DNA of 20,227 bases, taken from assembly GCA_023424475.1 (NCBI GenBank), contig JAFADX010000298.1, positions 1 to 20,227 of the forward strand, read 5' to 3'. Positions within the stretch are counted from its first letter, which is position 1. Every line of letters begins with the position of its first letter. The notes beneath the pieces are model-generated. The model had not been told where the DNA came from and searched no databases. It saw only the letters and a list, made by a program, of their open reading frames with translations. Below, one piece after another: positions 19,822 to 20,227 of the stretch. A program made the translations under genes and the position numbers. Origin of the DNA: Pseudomonadota bacterium (GTDB taxonomy: Bacteria > Pseudomonadota > Alphaproteobacteria > Acetobacterales > Acetobacteraceae).

Positions 19822-20227
19822 GCCACCAGGATCGCCCGGAAGTCGTTGACATTGGTCAGCGTCGGCCCGGTGACGACGAGATCGCCCAGCGCCGAGAACA
19901 GCCGGTGGCTGTCATGTCCGGCGAGCAGCGCCCGCGGGTCGAGCCCCGCCGCGCGCGCCCGCGCCGGCGTGTCCGGCGCGGCGATGGCGCCGGCATTGTC
20001 CTCCGACCCGTCGATGCCGTCGGTGTCGCCCATCAGCGCCCAGATCCCGCCCGCGCCGGCGAGCGCGAGCATGCAGCCGAGCAGGCATTCGCCGTTGCGG
20101 CCTCCGCGGCCGGGCGTCTCCGCGCGGATCGTCACCGTGGTCTCGCCACCCGAGAGCAGCACGCAGGGCGCGGGCAGGGGGTGGCCGTGCGCGCGGGCCG
20201 ACAGCGCGATGCCCGCCAGCGCGGTGC
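19818..20227 (-). CDS. Glycerate kinase, MOFRL/TtuD type (5' part outside window)
   Basis: The last 136 codons of a MOFRL-family glycerate kinase that enters from the right edge. Diagnostic stretches are CVLLSGGETTVTI, GRGGRNGECLLG, ALMGDTDGIDGSEDNAGA and the terminal GDLVVTGPTLTNVNDFRAIL. Enzymes of this type (TtuD/GckA) phosphorylate glycerate to 2-phosphoglycerate, feeding enolase and pyruvate kinase. Glycerate kinase genes of this type are often found beside pyruvate kinase genes, as in tartrate and glyoxylate utilisation clusters. Here only a broken DUF2332 gene lies between them. The stop overlaps that gene's GTG start by GTGA. The visible part is intact. Confidence 0.93.
   Translation of the reverse strand, partial: TALAGIALSARAHGHPLPAPCVLLSGGETTVTIRAETPGRGGRNGECLLGCMLALAGAGGIWALMGDTDGIDGSEDNAGAIAAPDTPARARAAGLDPRALLAGHDSHRLFSALGDLVVTGPTLTNVNDFRAILVA

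Overview
High-GC (roughly 70%) bacterial chromosome, most likely an alphaproteobacterium of the Rhodospirillales/Acetobacteraceae type (Roseomonas-like). This is inferred from the GC-rich codon use, an alphaproteobacterial-type LexA box (GTTC-N7-GTTC) and the gene repertoire; no rRNA or marker gene fixes the taxon. No tRNA, rRNA, CRISPR array or intact insertion sequence was seen. Coding density is high and most loci are short operons.

Layout. 1-1400 (minus): 5' part of a divergent AMP-binding acyl-CoA ligase-like gene with eroded catalytic motifs. 1401-2038: an unusually AT-rich gene-free stretch. 2039-2242: a small hypothetical gene. 2345-8284: a complete ligase-associated DNA damage response locus built as two divergent, translationally coupled pairs: PdeM phosphoesterase + Lhr-type helicase (minus) and SNM1-type exonuclease + ATP-dependent DNA ligase (plus), with a candidate SOS box at the divergent promoter. 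8281-8758: a gene-free stretch made of nested palindromes. 8759-9544: HpcH/HpaI aldolase. 9590-11462: an iron locus (Fe(3+)-binding protein, Bfd, bacterioferritin) behind two palindromic candidate operators; a fused Fe(3+) ABC permease converges on it (11653-13329, minus), preceded by a bestrophin-like (DUF4239) membrane protein. 14292-16516: glycolate oxidase Fe-S subunit GlcF, a small membrane protein and a secreted TPR protein. 16558-17649: Ada. 17746-20227 (minus): a partial MOFRL-type glycerate kinase, a wrecked DUF2332 gene, and pyruvate kinase.

The most unusual gene is the pyruvate kinase. It carries an N-terminal Cro/YdaS-like helix-turn-helix of about 62 residues in the same reading frame, and its promoter is bracketed by two oppositely oriented 15-bp CTTA-N7-TAAG boxes 41 bp apart. 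Together they suggest a self-binding, metabolite-sensing regulator-enzyme. Other points of interest are the SOS box at the DNA repair locus, two copies of a two-hairpin intergenic element 9.3 kb apart (each between convergent gene ends), and a second palindromic repeat family after the DNA ligase whose first bases supply the ligase stop codon.

How the genes may work together: glcF (glycolate to glyoxylate), the aldolase (some relatives yield pyruvate plus tartronate semialdehyde), glycerate kinase (glycerate to 2-phosphoglycerate) and pyruvate kinase are all consistent with glyoxylate/glycerate assimilation toward pyruvate. They are not one operon, so this link is inference.
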